64,000 nt of DNA from Wuchereria bancrofti (taxonomy: Eukaryota; Nematoda; Chromadorea; Rhabditida; Onchocercidae): assembly GCA_005281725.1 (NCBI GenBank), contig SSBO01000001.1, forward strand, positions 9,297,334 through 9,361,333, written 5' to 3'. Of the stretch, positions 1-13,290 are shown piece by piece. Both the position numbers and the translations under genes were made by a program. Within the stretch, counting starts at the first letter, position 1. Every line of letters starts with the position of its first letter. Under the pieces are notes generated by a model. It did not search any database. It was not told the DNA's origin and saw only the letters and a list, made by a program, of their open reading frames with translations.

Positions 1-1330
1 GAATTTGTATTTTTTTTCCATAGTATTGCAATCATTATAATATCAGATAGAAAGGTTACCGAAGTAGGACAAAAATCTTAAAATTATTCAAATTAAACAA
101 AATTTGCAGCTCCAAAAGAATCATAAATGGTAATTTTCTTTCGCCAATTTCTCAAATGTACCATTTTGTGATATATTCCACCCAGTGAATTCGATAAATT
201 TGGTGATTTCTCGATCGATTCAATGAATTCTTTGAATATTAATTGCTAAATTCTTTCTCTCAATTCCTAACTAATTTTTAACTTTGTCTGATCTAAGTTA
301 CTATTAAAGTAGTTTACCATCAAAAGATAGTAATTATAAGTTTTTAAACATTTAAATTGCTGTTACTTTAAAATTTTTGATACCATATCTCGGATCAAAT
401 TTTACAACTGTAATTTTCTTTTTTTTTTATTGCTTTTATAAATCCTAAAATGATTGGCAAATTGTTATTACAAAATTGTTTTCTGTATTTGAAATTGAAA
501 ACTTATTAAATGCATTGCAAATGAAAAAAAAAGTGCCAATGACGCAAGTTGTGATGAAGTTTTAAGAAAAATAAAAGAGAAATAACGAGTTTGATATTTT
601 TCAATAAATAATTGTGAAATTCTTTTTTTAAATTTTATTGCGAAGTTACAAAGAAAAGAAAAGAATATGAATACAATATAAGAAATCGTTTATTCTAATT
701 ATTACGGAAATAGTTTCATTTAAACTTAATTTCTTCCGGATAACATTATGTAAAAGGATTAGTTCAATTTTTCCGGAATTTGCTAGAAACATTTCCGCTT
801 CATTTAAGTGAGAAATTTTTTTTGTTCTCCGTCATTCCGATTAATTTTTGTTGAATAATAACAGATCGAATTCCCTCATAAATTTGAATATGCTTTGAAA
901 ATTTCTATTGCAACCGGAAGAGCTATGAATTGATTTATTAAATCAATAAATATTGAAAAATTTCACATGCATGTAAACAATTGTTTGGAGTATACCTAAA
1001 ATTGATTGAATCGGAATTGTCGGAAAAAAAAACGGAAAAGGCGAAAAAAGTGAAGAACTAACTGAATGTTGTTCATTAAGTAAGCATAATCTAATATAAA
1101 CCGGAAAAAGTTGTAATCTAGTCATTAGCATTTTATGAGTAATACCAGAATTTGAATTAAATTAATTAAATAAAACATTTGTATTTTTCATATATCACAA
1201 AGAAATAAAATTCATATTGACATAACCAAATTAAAACTAAAAATTGCAAACGAAATTGCTTACTTATAACTGAAAATTTCTACACACTAATCAATACTAC
1301 ATGCAATAGAAACAAAAAAGTAAAAATGAT

Positions 1331-1401
1331 GAAATAATAATAATAATTGATAATAATAATAACAGTAATAACAATAATAATAAATAATAATAAATTAATA
1401 G
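1331..1401. repeat. AAT/ATA-rich microsatellite
   Basis: An interrupted trinucleotide tract of AAT/ATA units with a few substitutions (GAT, CAG). It is simple sequence with no coding potential. Confidence 0.8.
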
Positions 1402-3812
1402 CAGAGAAAATGACAGAATTCCAAACAGATTAAAAAGTAAACAAAATTAGCAATCAATTTTTCATATGATAGAATGTTACTGGCTTATTTCCTTATCATA
1501 TCAAAGCAATCTTCTCCTATCAGCAAATTTATGCACGGCTAGTTGGTATCAACAAATTCCATTATTCTATTTATGAAAAGTTCAATGATTTTCTTGGAGC
1601 AAAAATTATATCATTAATACATTTTTAGATTTCAAATTTTAATATTAAGTTCTTTTTTTTTTGGTGAAACAAATGCTAAAATTATATGTTTTATATTCAT
1701 AGTTTTATAAAATAACAATAGTGTTCCAAACATATATGTAAATTTTTTTTTGAAATTCTCATCTTTTGCTAAATATTTAATTTTTAATTTTAAATATCAG
1801 ACTATTCCTTCAAAAATTTGCCTATTACAATGAATTATTCAAGGCAATGAATGCATTTTTAAAAATGTAACAAATTTTAAATTTTAAAATCATTTCTACA
1901 GAATGAAAAAAGAAAAAAAAAATAGAAAAAGATTCGTTATATAATGAAATGATTGAAATTATTATCCAAAAATATTTTGAGCGATCTTTCAGAAAATAAA
2001 AATTATTTTAAAGTTAAAACTTGCCTTCAAATTAAAATATAGAAATATTACAATCAAAGAACAATCCTTTGGAAAATATAATTTAACGATTTATTTGCTA
2101 CTTTTACACCTCTTTTTTTTTTTAGTATAACTACAAAATGCATACTATCATTTCGAGTTAATCTGCATAAATCGGATTAATTTTTTTTTCAGCATTTCTA
2201 AAAAATCACATTCATAAATGATTCATTTTACTAGCAAACATCAATTAAGTTTGGAATTTCAATTTTCTTTTTAACTAACAATGCAAAAAAGAAAAAAAAA
2301 ATGGAAGCGGTTAATATTTTCCGCCGAAAAACAAAGAGTTTTTAACGAAATCTTTGTTAAAAATTAAAATAATACAAAATTTGAATGAAAAAAAAAAGAA
2401 AAAAATTGAATCGGATGAATTTGCTGAACAACGATTACGATAGAAATTTTTTCTTTTTATTTTACTTTTTTATTTTTTCACAACAATATTATATCAATGT
2501 GCGCTTCGAAGGAAATATGAAACAAAATTTGTTCTTATTCTAAAATTTTTTTTCCAATTTTTTTTTTTTTTTTATATTTGAATGAAATTAAGCTGTTAAT
2601 TGCAATACTAATCGATCGAAGAAAATTGACAATTTCATTCATTCATTCAGATTGAACAATTATAAAATGATATTTTTTTTTCGACCTATATTACCATTAA
2701 AATTTTCAAGAAAAAAAAAAGTTAGACTTATTAAAAATTTAAAATATTAAAAAAAGTATGGCTGAGAAAAAACAAAAAGAAAAGAAAGAATTTGATCAAA
2801 ACGAAATTTTAAAATGATTTCAAAATGTCTGGATAAATGTTATTTGAGGAAGGTGAAAAAAAAAACATCTATTATTCACTTAAAAAAAAAAAAAAATTGC
2901 ATCATAAGGTCATTTCCGATTTAATAGTACACACTGAGAAATGCATTTTTTTAAATTTAAATTTTCAAAAAAAAAAAAATCAGAACTTATTACACTTCTA
3001 AATTTTAAACATCCGTCAATAATTTAAATTCTATGCTTGCTTAAAATTAATTTATTTAGTAATTATAAGAAATTCATTCATCTTAGCTTTTTTTCTCCAA
3101 ATTGTTGGCAATATGATAATTGCAAGAAATTTCGATGTTCCATTTTGAAATTTTGTGCATTAACTAGAAGAAAAAAAAAAGAAGACCTTTATTCTAAATT
3201 TCTTCAAAATCAAATTGAATTCAGAATTGCCAACATTGGCCTTTTAGAAAGTCAATTACTTAATTTTGTAATTTAGGAGCAAATTTAAAGTTCATTTATT
3301 TTTCAAAGTTCATTTACAATTAAACGATAGAATAGTCAAAATCACTGGCAATAGCAAAAGTGAATTATATGAGAATTGAAATTTAGAAATGATAAGAATT
3401 GATTAATATGACATTTAGATGACCTGTGTACTTTTTTAAATATTTGTCAATAAACACATTTAAATCGATATTTTAAAACACACACAAGCAATTTATTTTT
3501 CCTATTTTACTACCAGTTAAAGTGCAAAAGTAAATAATGCGGAATGGAAAATAATTTTTGAATTAAATTTTAAAACGATGAATTAAATTTTAGAAAAATT
3601 GGAATTGCATAAACTGATAAAATCAAAAGAAGAAATTTACTTCACATATTTTTAGTTATAATCCATGTTGTAATTATTTCCATTTTCATTCCAATATCAT
3701 TCAGAATAAAGTTTTCAGTTGTATCAGAGAACGAAAAATAATTTGCGCTTTTGTCTTTCATATCATTAAAACTTTCAAATGATATTTCATATATTAGAAA
3801 GACTATGAAGAA

Positions 3813-3831
3813 AGAGAGAGAGAGAGAGAGG
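3813..3831. repeat. (GA)n microsatellite
   Basis: A short pure GA dinucleotide tract. Longer GA/CT tracts recur at 47.65, 49.13, 49.27, 51.77 and 59.80 kb. Confidence 0.85.
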
Positions 3832-4458
3832 AAATAAAACAAAAATCTACCAATTTTTTAAAGATTTAATTCATAACGTATTTGAATACGTCAAAAATAA
3901 AAAAGTTAATGCATCAAAAACTTAAATAAACTTTTATTAAATAATAATATTAGTGATAATTAATTACTAACAATTATTACAATTTTAAATTATCACATAA
4001 TTTTCATTTGAATATTATTTAGCAATTCAACTAATCGTCAATCATTTCACTTTGTCAATACAACAATTTGTCAAATATCGCAAAATCTTTCTTCAGTGAT
4101 AGCTACAGAATATCATAAAATGAGGAGAAGGACAGGTAGAAGAGAAAAGATATTAATTTATGAATGTTTGCATTTATGTAAGTTTAATTTATTTTAAAAA
4201 GATTTGAAATTTTTGTCAAATGATACCATTATCATATCATTATTTTCTTTGTTCGAGAATTTATTACTTTTCAAAATATTTGATGAAAATTTCTCAAATG
4301 CTATTTCTTCTAGTAAAATAATTAATTTATAACGATTTCCTCTCACATTCATGTGACAATCAAATTTTTGAATAATACAATATGTCAGCCATTTCTAAAG
4401 AATCTTTATATTTATTTGTTTATTTTGTTGATAATTTAAATGCCTATATGAGCATTGA

Positions 4459-4534
4459 TGTATGTGTCTGTCTGTATGTGTATGTGTGTATGTATGTATG
4501 TGCGTATGCATGTGTGTATGTGTGTGTGTGTGAT
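4459..4534. repeat. TG-rich microsatellite
   Basis: An imperfect TGTA/TG tract. It keeps one frame open on the + strand and yields a Tyr/Val/Cys-rich pseudo-peptide, which is a composition artefact. Confidence 0.85.
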
Positions 4535-5455
4535 ATGTACACATTCATATATATGAGTTCAAACATATAAAAATGTCACATTTTTATGGATAAGAAAAAG
4601 ATATTGAAAAATAAACTTAAAAAAGAACGAAATTTTTTAGCAAAAAAGATTTTTATTTAGTTATTTTCTTTAAATTAAATTTAAATTTTTGAATTTAGTG
4701 AAGTGTAGAATGGAATAAATTAGCATTGCAGTTAAATTCAAAATAAAAAACAAAGAAATTAAAAAAACTTTTTTTTTCTTTTTGATAAAAAGTGTTGACA
4801 GTTCAATATTTTTGATAAAAAGTAATCCAAACTTGAAGTATTACACTTTTAATATGATACTATGAGCACTTCAAAAATGTCAATATCACAACAACTTTTA
4901 ACTTTCTTCGCCATCTAACAGCTTTCCTTGATGAATTTGCTTAATTACAAATTCATCAAGGAAAAAAAAAGAGCAATTATAGTTTGTTTACAAAATTCAA
5001 CATGCAAAATTATTTTATTTAATTATTATTGTTATTAAATAGCAAATTTGGTGTTATACGTGACAAAGTATTACTTTGGAAATAAGTTAAAATGAGAAAT
5101 ACTTTTTAAATTTTAATAATCTGAAATGGTAATCTATTGCTGTATCTGTTTGTGCTTTTTTTTTTCTTTTGTTCGATTTAGTTCAGTGCAATTCAATTCA
5201 CATTTATTTTCATGTATTTCAATTCCATTTAGTTTGCTATAATTTGATATCGATTAATTTTATTCTACATTTTCATCTCCTAAAAGAAAAAAAAATTAAA
5301 TAATTTAATAAAAATCGATAGAACTTACCTTTAATCCCACATTGTACTTCAATTTTAATCTTCATAATTGCATTTTTTTTCTCTTTTTTTTGTCAGAACT
5401 TTGATTAGTAAAATTTAGAGTTGAAATACGCCAAAACACTGATATACAAACGTAT

Positions 5456-5741
5456 GTCACGTATACTGTTAACCGTACGTCATCGAAAGAAGTAAGTTAT
5501 CCTTCTCAGATTTCTGCCATTTTTTGAAAATCGTTTCAATTGTCATTTGAACTTATAGTACATTACGTATTTCATGACGTAAGGTTTTTTTTACCAATTT
5601 CTTGCATCGTTTTCCACTTTCTTTCTAACTTAAAGCAAAATGTCCAATTAATGATAATACGAAAAGTCAATTTATCAACCTAACGTGAAATGGTTGTAAC
5701 GTTAAACGTGACTTCATAGAATAAAACATTTGTTGACGTAA
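5456..5741. promoter_or_regulatory. Cluster of TGACGTAA-like (bZIP-type) sites
   Basis: TGACGTAA occurs at 5575-5582 and 5734-5741, its reverse form TACGTCAT at 5476-5483, and a TCACGT core at 5456-5461. CpG-containing octamers should be rare in sequence this AT-rich. ATF/CREB and PAR-bZIP proteins bind such sequences. That this is an enhancer is inference, because no gene lies within 6 kb on either side inside the window. Confidence 0.35.
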
Positions 5742-7862
5742 CGTGTTTTTTGTTTCTTTTCATAAAGGTGAAATAAATTTTAAAAAAGTTGAGAGTAGTA
5801 AAAATGAAAAAAATAAACTTAATTTGTTCAAAATATATCAAAATATTAGTTGGTATTTAAATATAAAAGTGAAATTAAAAAAATTTTACCACTAAAAAGT
5901 TCTTAGCAATTTCTCATTAATATTCAGAAGTAATTATAATTTTTTTCAATCAAAATCATTTCATGCAAATCCATAACCATAAACTAAAATGAATTTTCAT
6001 GTTGTACTATCATTTTGGGATGAAATTGAATTTAATAAAGTATTGCGAGAAATTTTTCAAAATTTAGCTATTCATTTAAAATAAATAAGAGAGAATAATT
6101 AACTTCTAATATTGTTGCAGGAAAGGATTCCGGTTTCTCAATACGAAAAAAACTTTTTCCGGCTTTAATTAAGTACCTTTTTCATAAATAAAATCATTTA
6201 ACAAATATCATAACTGTATTAAAATAGCTTCGAACATATTTATGCGTATGATTTGCGCATCAGTTTGCACCTGCGCAATTTGCGTCACAAATTGCATTTC
6301 ATAAATAAATCTTTCTTGCATATAATTTAAAAAAAAAAAAATTTTTCTATTGTTTTTCCATTTCTGCCTATTTTCTGAAATACAATCAATTGCATGAAGT
6401 AATCGAATGTTAATTGTTTATGTAGAATGTTAGCAATTTTTTTTTTTTTTTTTTGTGAATTGATAAATGAAATATAACAATTCAATGGAAAAGTTTATTT
6501 TATTCAATGTTAGGTGAATAAAATGATAAACTACGCCAAATTAAAAGGTAAACAATTTAACCTTATCTAAATAAAATAAACGAAATAACTGATTGAACTT
6601 TTTAGTTTCAATAAATGATTAAATTTCAAAAGAAATGACAACATTTTAAATAAATATGTGATCCGAATTAAAGCAGTTTTCCACATAATTTTACAGATTT
6701 TGCTAGTTACTATGAGTATTTCTAAAATTTTTTGAATTTATTAAAATATAAGTCTAAGATTGAATTTTTCTAAAAATACTTTTCATTTATGATCTTTATT
6801 TATAAGCTAATCTTATTACATTACTTTTGATTCAACAATACCAATAGAAAAAAATTTCACACTTAACTTATTGGTTTGGCTTACAAGTATGCCCTTAATT
6901 TCTTAAGATTTAAAATTGTCTTGCACTTTTAAGAAATTCACAATTTCAAACGCTTAAATTTAAGATAGAGAATTTAAAAACTTTACAATTCAATTTTCAA
7001 TTTTCAGAGTATAAAAAACTCCATAAAATACATCAATTTAACATTAAATAATGTTGAACCGATGATTTAAAAGCATGGAATTTCAAAAAGTTCAACAAAC
7101 ATTTTGAAATCCAATTCTAATAATTATATGATTAGGAGGAAATTTTTGCATAGTATCCCAATATTTCAGTAACAGAATAATCTAACGCAACTTGGTTTTA
7201 TGGTTTAAATAAAATTTTGAAGTTCAAATATCATACGGACCCAGTATGAAATTATTATTCCTAGTAACATTTGTTATCTGACCATTCTTTTTTCATGTGA
7301 AGAAAATGTAGAACTTAGCACATTTATTTTTGAAATTTTATAAATGAAAAGGAATGATGCAATCTTTTTTTTTTAAATACTGAAATATCGAAAATTTTTA
7401 TAAAATCTTACAATATTACCTATTAGGAAAATTTCATAAATATAAATTAGTTTGAAGTAGATAAATCTATAAAAAAAAACTTTTCCCTCTTTACATTTTT
7501 TATCAATAGATAATTTCTGCTTGAAAGAGAAAAGGTGAGGAAAATGCAGAGAGTAAAAGGATGACAAGGTCTGACATTTCTAATAAAATGAACAAAAAGA
7601 GACAAATATGAACAAATTAATAAATTGGCTGAATATTGTTAATGCATTCCGTATATGTTTATTTCGTTATCACTAATCTGTCTTACTGTGACTTACTGAT
7701 AGATCAGTGATGAAATTGTAAATGAAATGAAATTAAAATGAAGAAAAGAAAAATGATTTCTCTGAAATTCGATTAAAAAAAAGGAAAAGGAAAAGAAATG
7801 TAAATGATTAAATGACTTTTTTCAATGACCTAAAAAATATTATTAAAATATTATTATTTTGA

Positions 7863-7929
7863 CTGTGTATGCATGTGCATGTGAGTGTGTTTGTATGTGT
7901 GTGTGTATGCGTGTGTATGTGTCTGTGAC
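7863..7929. repeat. TG-rich microsatellite
   Basis: An imperfect TGTG/TGTA tract similar in kind to the one near 4.5 kb. Confidence 0.8.
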
Positions 7930-10900
7930 AGCTAAGACAAAAATATATTACTATAAAATTTAAAGTTTTAATCCTATTTGTAATATCAGTTATTTGCTAA
8001 TATCCAAAATGGCCAAAATATTTGAAGAGAATTCTTTTTTGTTCTTTTATAAATTATCAATAATAACTAATATTAGCATTTAATTGATTTTTTTTTTCTT
8101 TTTACTTTTCAATCTTTCTATTTAGATTTGACCAAAATATTAAAATTTGTCATTTATAAAAGAAAAATTTCAATTTGTAATGAAAGGATGAAAAATGTTC
8201 TTCTTTCATAGTTTAATGCTTTGTTATAATATCTAAATGGCACTTATTTTAACTTTAATTTTTTTTTTATTCTCATTAATTAATCTATGCCAGTTAGAAT
8301 GTTGTGCCATAAAATTCAATAACTATATTTAACTGTCATAAGCGTAAATATTTTTTGAAATTATAAAAATTTATGTATAATCATCGTAAGAGTACGTATT
8401 TTTTTTTTGAATTCTTGAATGGAAACAATTACATTAATTAATTTCATTTTTAATTATCAAATTAATAAATTTATTTTTAATTTCCTCGTTAATTGTAGCA
8501 TATGAATGAATTATAATGCTCATTAAAAACAATACAAATTCACTGCTTATCTTCATTTGAAAATTAAAAGTATATGTTATCATTTTCAATTTTTTTTTTG
8601 GAAAAATAAAAAATTTTTCACATTTAATGTTACATTTTTAAAAAAAAAAATTTGTTTTACATATTCCATTAAATTGAAATAGTAATTTAAAAGTTATCAT
8701 AACTTTTTTCATTGCTTTTATCTGCCTGTTATTTGACCAACTATCACATAAAATTAATTTTACTTTCAATGTTATAAAAATTTAGGAAGAAAATTCAACT
8801 CAAACATATGTGATCAATCATTTTTCACATTTGAAATTATTACATTAGCAAGAAAAAGAGAGCAAAAATTCCAATTTATCTAAACTTATTAAAGCTAAAA
8901 TTAAATTTGCAAGAGTAAAAATTCAAAAAAAATAGCAGAACTTTAAATTCAAATAATTAAAAAGATCAAAACTAAATGAATTAAAATTCTATAACTAAAA
9001 AATATTAAACAAACATAAATGTGTGACAATTTTCTTCTAATAATTAATAGAATTTAAAAAAAAAAGAGCGAAACATTCGGTGTAATTTTAAAATGCTAAA
9101 GAAATAATGCAAATGTGATCACTAATAGTAGCAAATTTTTGCAAGAAGAAAAAAAAATCAAAGTATAAATTTCGAATTACAATGAATCAAAAGATGCATT
9201 TTTCCTCTTTTTTTTTTTGATTACTTTTTTGACAATAAGTCAGAGCACAAATACATTTCAATTTTCTTCTCCAATCATGCAAGATTTATAGTAATGCTCA
9301 AATTTTTATTAGACAAACAAAATGAAAATATTTAAAAAGATTAATTGATGACATTATGCAACAATTTTAGTAAATAATACCATTTTGAAATATTTCATCT
9401 TTCGTTTTTTTTTTCTTTTTGCATTGTTTAATAATAAAAATTAAGAATTATTATCAGTTTGATTATGAATAAATTAAGTACGAATAAAACTAACACTTTT
9501 TAAATGCCTTCTTGATTTTTTATTTAAATATTTGAACTTTAATGATGATTGACTTGTTCAGTTCCATTGATTAGATAATTATGAGTTTGACTATAATTAT
9601 AATTGTTATAAATAAAATGGAAATAGAATAGTGTTTTCCTTCCACTTATTGCTTATTTTTGTTTAAATTTGAAGTAATTTTTAAAATTCTATCAATTTTC
9701 ATAGTTATATTAAAATTTTTTTTTTCCAAATATGACTTAACAATTTTTCTTAATAATCGCTCAGTGATAATGTTACTGTTTATAATCAATGATAAAGTTA
9801 TCCAATTGAAATGATACGATATGATACCAATTGAATTGATTTTTCCAACTTTCTAATGTTTACTTTTTCTGTCGAAATTATTCATTCAACATGTTATAAT
9901 TAAAAAAAAAAAAGAAAAATATTTGCTCCAATGTTATAGCAAATTTTGAATTTATTACGTTTACATAAGTCAGATTTAGACATGAAATTAATGTTTCATT
10001 TTATGCATTCCAATTGAAATTCTATTAAATTTTTATATTTTTGGATTAAGTAAGTATGATTGAAAATTTATACAATTTACGCATATATGCAAATTAACTT
10101 AATCGATTAGTTATTAATAATAAGTTCGAAATTAAGAAATTTCTTCGCATTCTATTATTATCCAATAAGCATTCTTCTTTTAGATCACATATTCCTCATT
10201 ACTACCCAAATTGAATAAATTTACAAAATTAAATTAAAAATTTATGCTTAATTACCTCACCAAAGGAATGGTTAATTGATTAGTAATACGATCAAAATCT
10301 GCTGAATTCTCATAAATCATTGTAAAAAATTCAATATTTTTGCCTAAAAACATAAGTAAACATTTTTACATCTAAGTATTAATTAATAAAGAAAGAAAAA
10401 TGTAATTTTCAAAATAAAATTTGAAATGGCAATTTTTTAAACTTTGATATAACATTCTTCGCTTACCGATGAATAGCAATGCTTCACCAACGACACCTAC
10501 ATTTCGACCAAAATGAAATTTTTCTCTTTTAAAAATTAATAGTATTATAAAATTAAACTTAAATATTTGCATGTACAAAACAGACATATAGCAACAAACA
10601 AAGTTTTTTGGCTATTGCTAATGAAAATTGAAAAAAAGAAAAAACCACTTAAATTGATTTATAACTTTTCAAAAAGAATTATTCCTCAAAAAAAAAAACA
10701 AATTTGTTAAAAAAAATGCGTGCAAAAAAAAAAAAAAGAAAATGGAATATATTTCAATGAAGTAATATTGTCGGCAAAATTGTTCAGTTGTTCTTTTAAA
10801 TTGTAACTAGTAAAAAGCATTTAGTATTTAATCTTCGATTGAAACTATAATTTTAATATTTAAATGAAAAGCAAAAAAAAATTTAAGTAACATAGATGGG

Positions 10901-12046
10901 AAACTCGTTTTATTGGAATAATTTGATGATGGATAAATTGTGGAATTGATACTAATTTAAGAAAAGTTGAGTAAAATTACTGATTACTTTGCTATATTGA
11001 TAGTTTGTCATAAAAAGTTAAAAAAATGAATTAATTGATTGTTAGTTTTGTAATGTTGATAAATTAAGGATAATTAGTGAATAATTAATTGAAATTGTGA
11101 TAGATAAGTAATAAGTAGTAAGTAGAATTATTTACTTTTTCCATACGAACTTTTCAGATCGTAGTTAAAGTTTAATTTTACTTATTAAAAATATGTTTGA
11201 ATAATGATTGTTTCTCATAATTATATCAATAAATCTCGTAATTATATTAATAAATATTAATGCAATGTTAGAAAGAATTCATTTGAAAGAGAAATTTGAG
11301 AGTTAAAGAGAATAAAATGAAGAAAGTTTCGAATTGTTGCGAATATTCGTTAAATCTAGGTATTTTGAGAAGCAAATGTAACGTATAAATAAACGTAGCA
11401 TATTTCAATAAAATAAATTCTAATCAATTAGTTAATCATTTTTTAGTTTTCTGTCAAACATTTTAAAAAATCGACTGTTTTTATCTTGATTTAATAGATT
11501 TTGTAAAACAAATCAAAACTTTGAAAAAAAAATCAAAATTTGAAAAAATAAAGTCCTGGAAATAATTTCCGAATTTTTTAATGCATCACATAAAATTTAT
11601 CTGTTTTAAATGGCATACTGCAAACGTATGCAATAAATTATTTCAAATTAGTGGAAAAACGATTAACAGTAATTTGAGGAAATTACCTGTTCACTTGTTT
11701 ACTTGCTAACTGGAAATGACAGAACACATATAACCGGAACTTTTAGCCGTTTGTTGCCGTTATTATTTTCAGGTTTTCGTATCATATTATATTACATGTC
11801 AATTTACTAACCTGAAATCGAAATTATCATTGTGATAAAAAATATGTGTTTGTCACTTGATAACAAAACAGTTTAAGTCAAATTGATTTAGCGAATGCGA
11901 TCAACTAAAGAATATTATAATTCAGGAAATAAAAATTCCAATTCGGAAAAGGATATAATTTAATAGATGAAATTTAAAAAATATAGCAATATAAAATAAA
12001 ATAACTTTATAAAATATACTGGAAAAATAAACAGATAGAAGTGGAA

Positions 12047-12148
12047 ATGACAGATGCGAATTTTGTTATATGGGATGACATGACTTCCCGGTGGGTGACA
12101 CTGGATAAGGTTGATGGTGACAGATCTGTTTTGTCGTTTTATCCCTGA
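12047..12148 (+). other. Orphan 33-codon ORF in a GC-richer island (possible 5' exon)
   Basis: This segment is clearly richer in G+C than its surroundings. An ATG opens a 33-residue frame starting MTDANFVIWDDMTSRWV and ending in TGA. An in-frame donor-like site (AAG|GTTGAT) follows residue 21, so it could be a first coding exon. The hydrophobic-W-D-D-x4-W-V pattern loosely recalls the first strands of EVH1/WH1 domains, but that is a weak, unaided resemblance. No downstream exon continuing such a domain was found. The same bases hold four TGACA motifs, so a regulatory island is an equal alternative. Confidence 0.2.
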
Positions 12149-12218
12149 ACAGTCGACGATCTATCTCTCACTGTTACACCTGTGAGGTTGTCATCACGGC
12201 TGAATAAGCAACCAACTA

Positions 12219-12303
12219 GCACACACGCACACACACGCACACACACACACACACAGACAGACACACACACATATGTGTATGTATACACACACATACATAT
12301 ATA
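12219..12303. repeat. CA-rich microsatellite
   Basis: An ACACACGC/ACAC tract followed by ATACAC units. It creates a Thr/His-rich pseudo-ORF that is not considered coding. Confidence 0.85.
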
Positions 12304-12438
12304 CTGTAAAACCGATCTTTGTTTTCTGTTTCAGAACAGATCTTTTCATGGATTTAATTTCCAAATTTAAATGTAAATAAGCAAATCAATTGGGTATAAA
12401 TTTCAATGGGAAAAAGCAATCGAAAAAAAAAGAAAGTA

Positions 12439-12535
12439 GAATATTGTGAAAAAAAATTTACTAATAATTGCAATCAATCGATAATTGCAGAAGAATATTA
12501 TGAAAAAAATTCACTAATAATTGCAATCAATCGAT
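12439..12535. repeat. Direct duplication of a 43-44 bp unit
   Basis: Copy 1 is 12439-12482 and copy 2 is 12493-12535. They differ by a one-base A-run length change and two or three substitutions and share a 20-base segment ending CAATCAATCGAT. The period is 54 bp. Confidence 0.75.
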
Positions 12536-13040
12536 TTTGTAAGCTGTTTGCTTGTCATTATTGTTGTTATTATTATAAAATAAAAATTTGGTTTTGTTTT
12601 TAAGCGTAGAATTTTTGTGGAATTTTACTTGGAAATAAGAAATGGCAATTTTAGGGAATAAATTTGGGAAAATGATAAACTGTAAAAAGTTAAGAAATAA
12701 AATAAATGAAAAATTTCTGATTTATTTGACTTTTTTCAAAAAAAAAAAAGAATTATCCTTTTTTTTTTTTTGGATTGTGAACAACCAAAAATAGAGAAGC
12801 GAGAATTGAAATAGTAACTCGTTTTTTTCATTTATTTTAGTTTTTGCTCATTCACTTTCAAATTTAATCAATGTTTGATTTTAACTGATATAAACTTACA
12901 CACTGACTCCAAATCATACACAAATTTGTTATCGGATTGGGAAAAAAAAAACAAATGTTAACTTATTCTAACACATTCATAGGTTATTCAACTTTAAGTT
13001 CCAATTATTATATATAAATGTCAACAATATTTCTCGAAAA

Positions 13041-13290
13041 TTTTTCCTTACAAATGACAATAATTTAATTTTACTTTTTCCTTACAAACATTAGTAACTT
13101 ATTACGAAATTTATTAAGTTAACCTTACTTCATCCTTATAAACATTTTTTTAATTTTTATAAAGAAAATTCTTTGGAAAAATAAAAAAAATTTAAAATTG
13201 AAAAAAAAAATTACTAAAGTAACCTTACTTCATCTTTATAAACATCAGCAATCTAATCTAACCATACTACTTATAAGCATTAGTAAGCAA
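13041..13290. repeat. Degenerate duplications around a CTTATAAACAT core
   Basis: The segments at 13111-13145 and 13211-13245 are near-identical and lie exactly 100 bp apart, sharing AACCTTACTTCATC and TTATAAACAT. Related cores of the form CTTAYAARCATTAG occur at about 13046, 13080 and 13271, giving about five diverged copies. Confidence 0.6.

Noticed and set aside
4382..4570. 62-codon ORF rich in Tyr/Val/Cys
   Set aside because: It is a translation of the TG/TATG microsatellite with no splice partner or family resemblance.
12182..12370. 62-codon ORF with Thr-His repeats
   Set aside because: It is produced by the CA tract, in another frame from the nearby GC-rich island.
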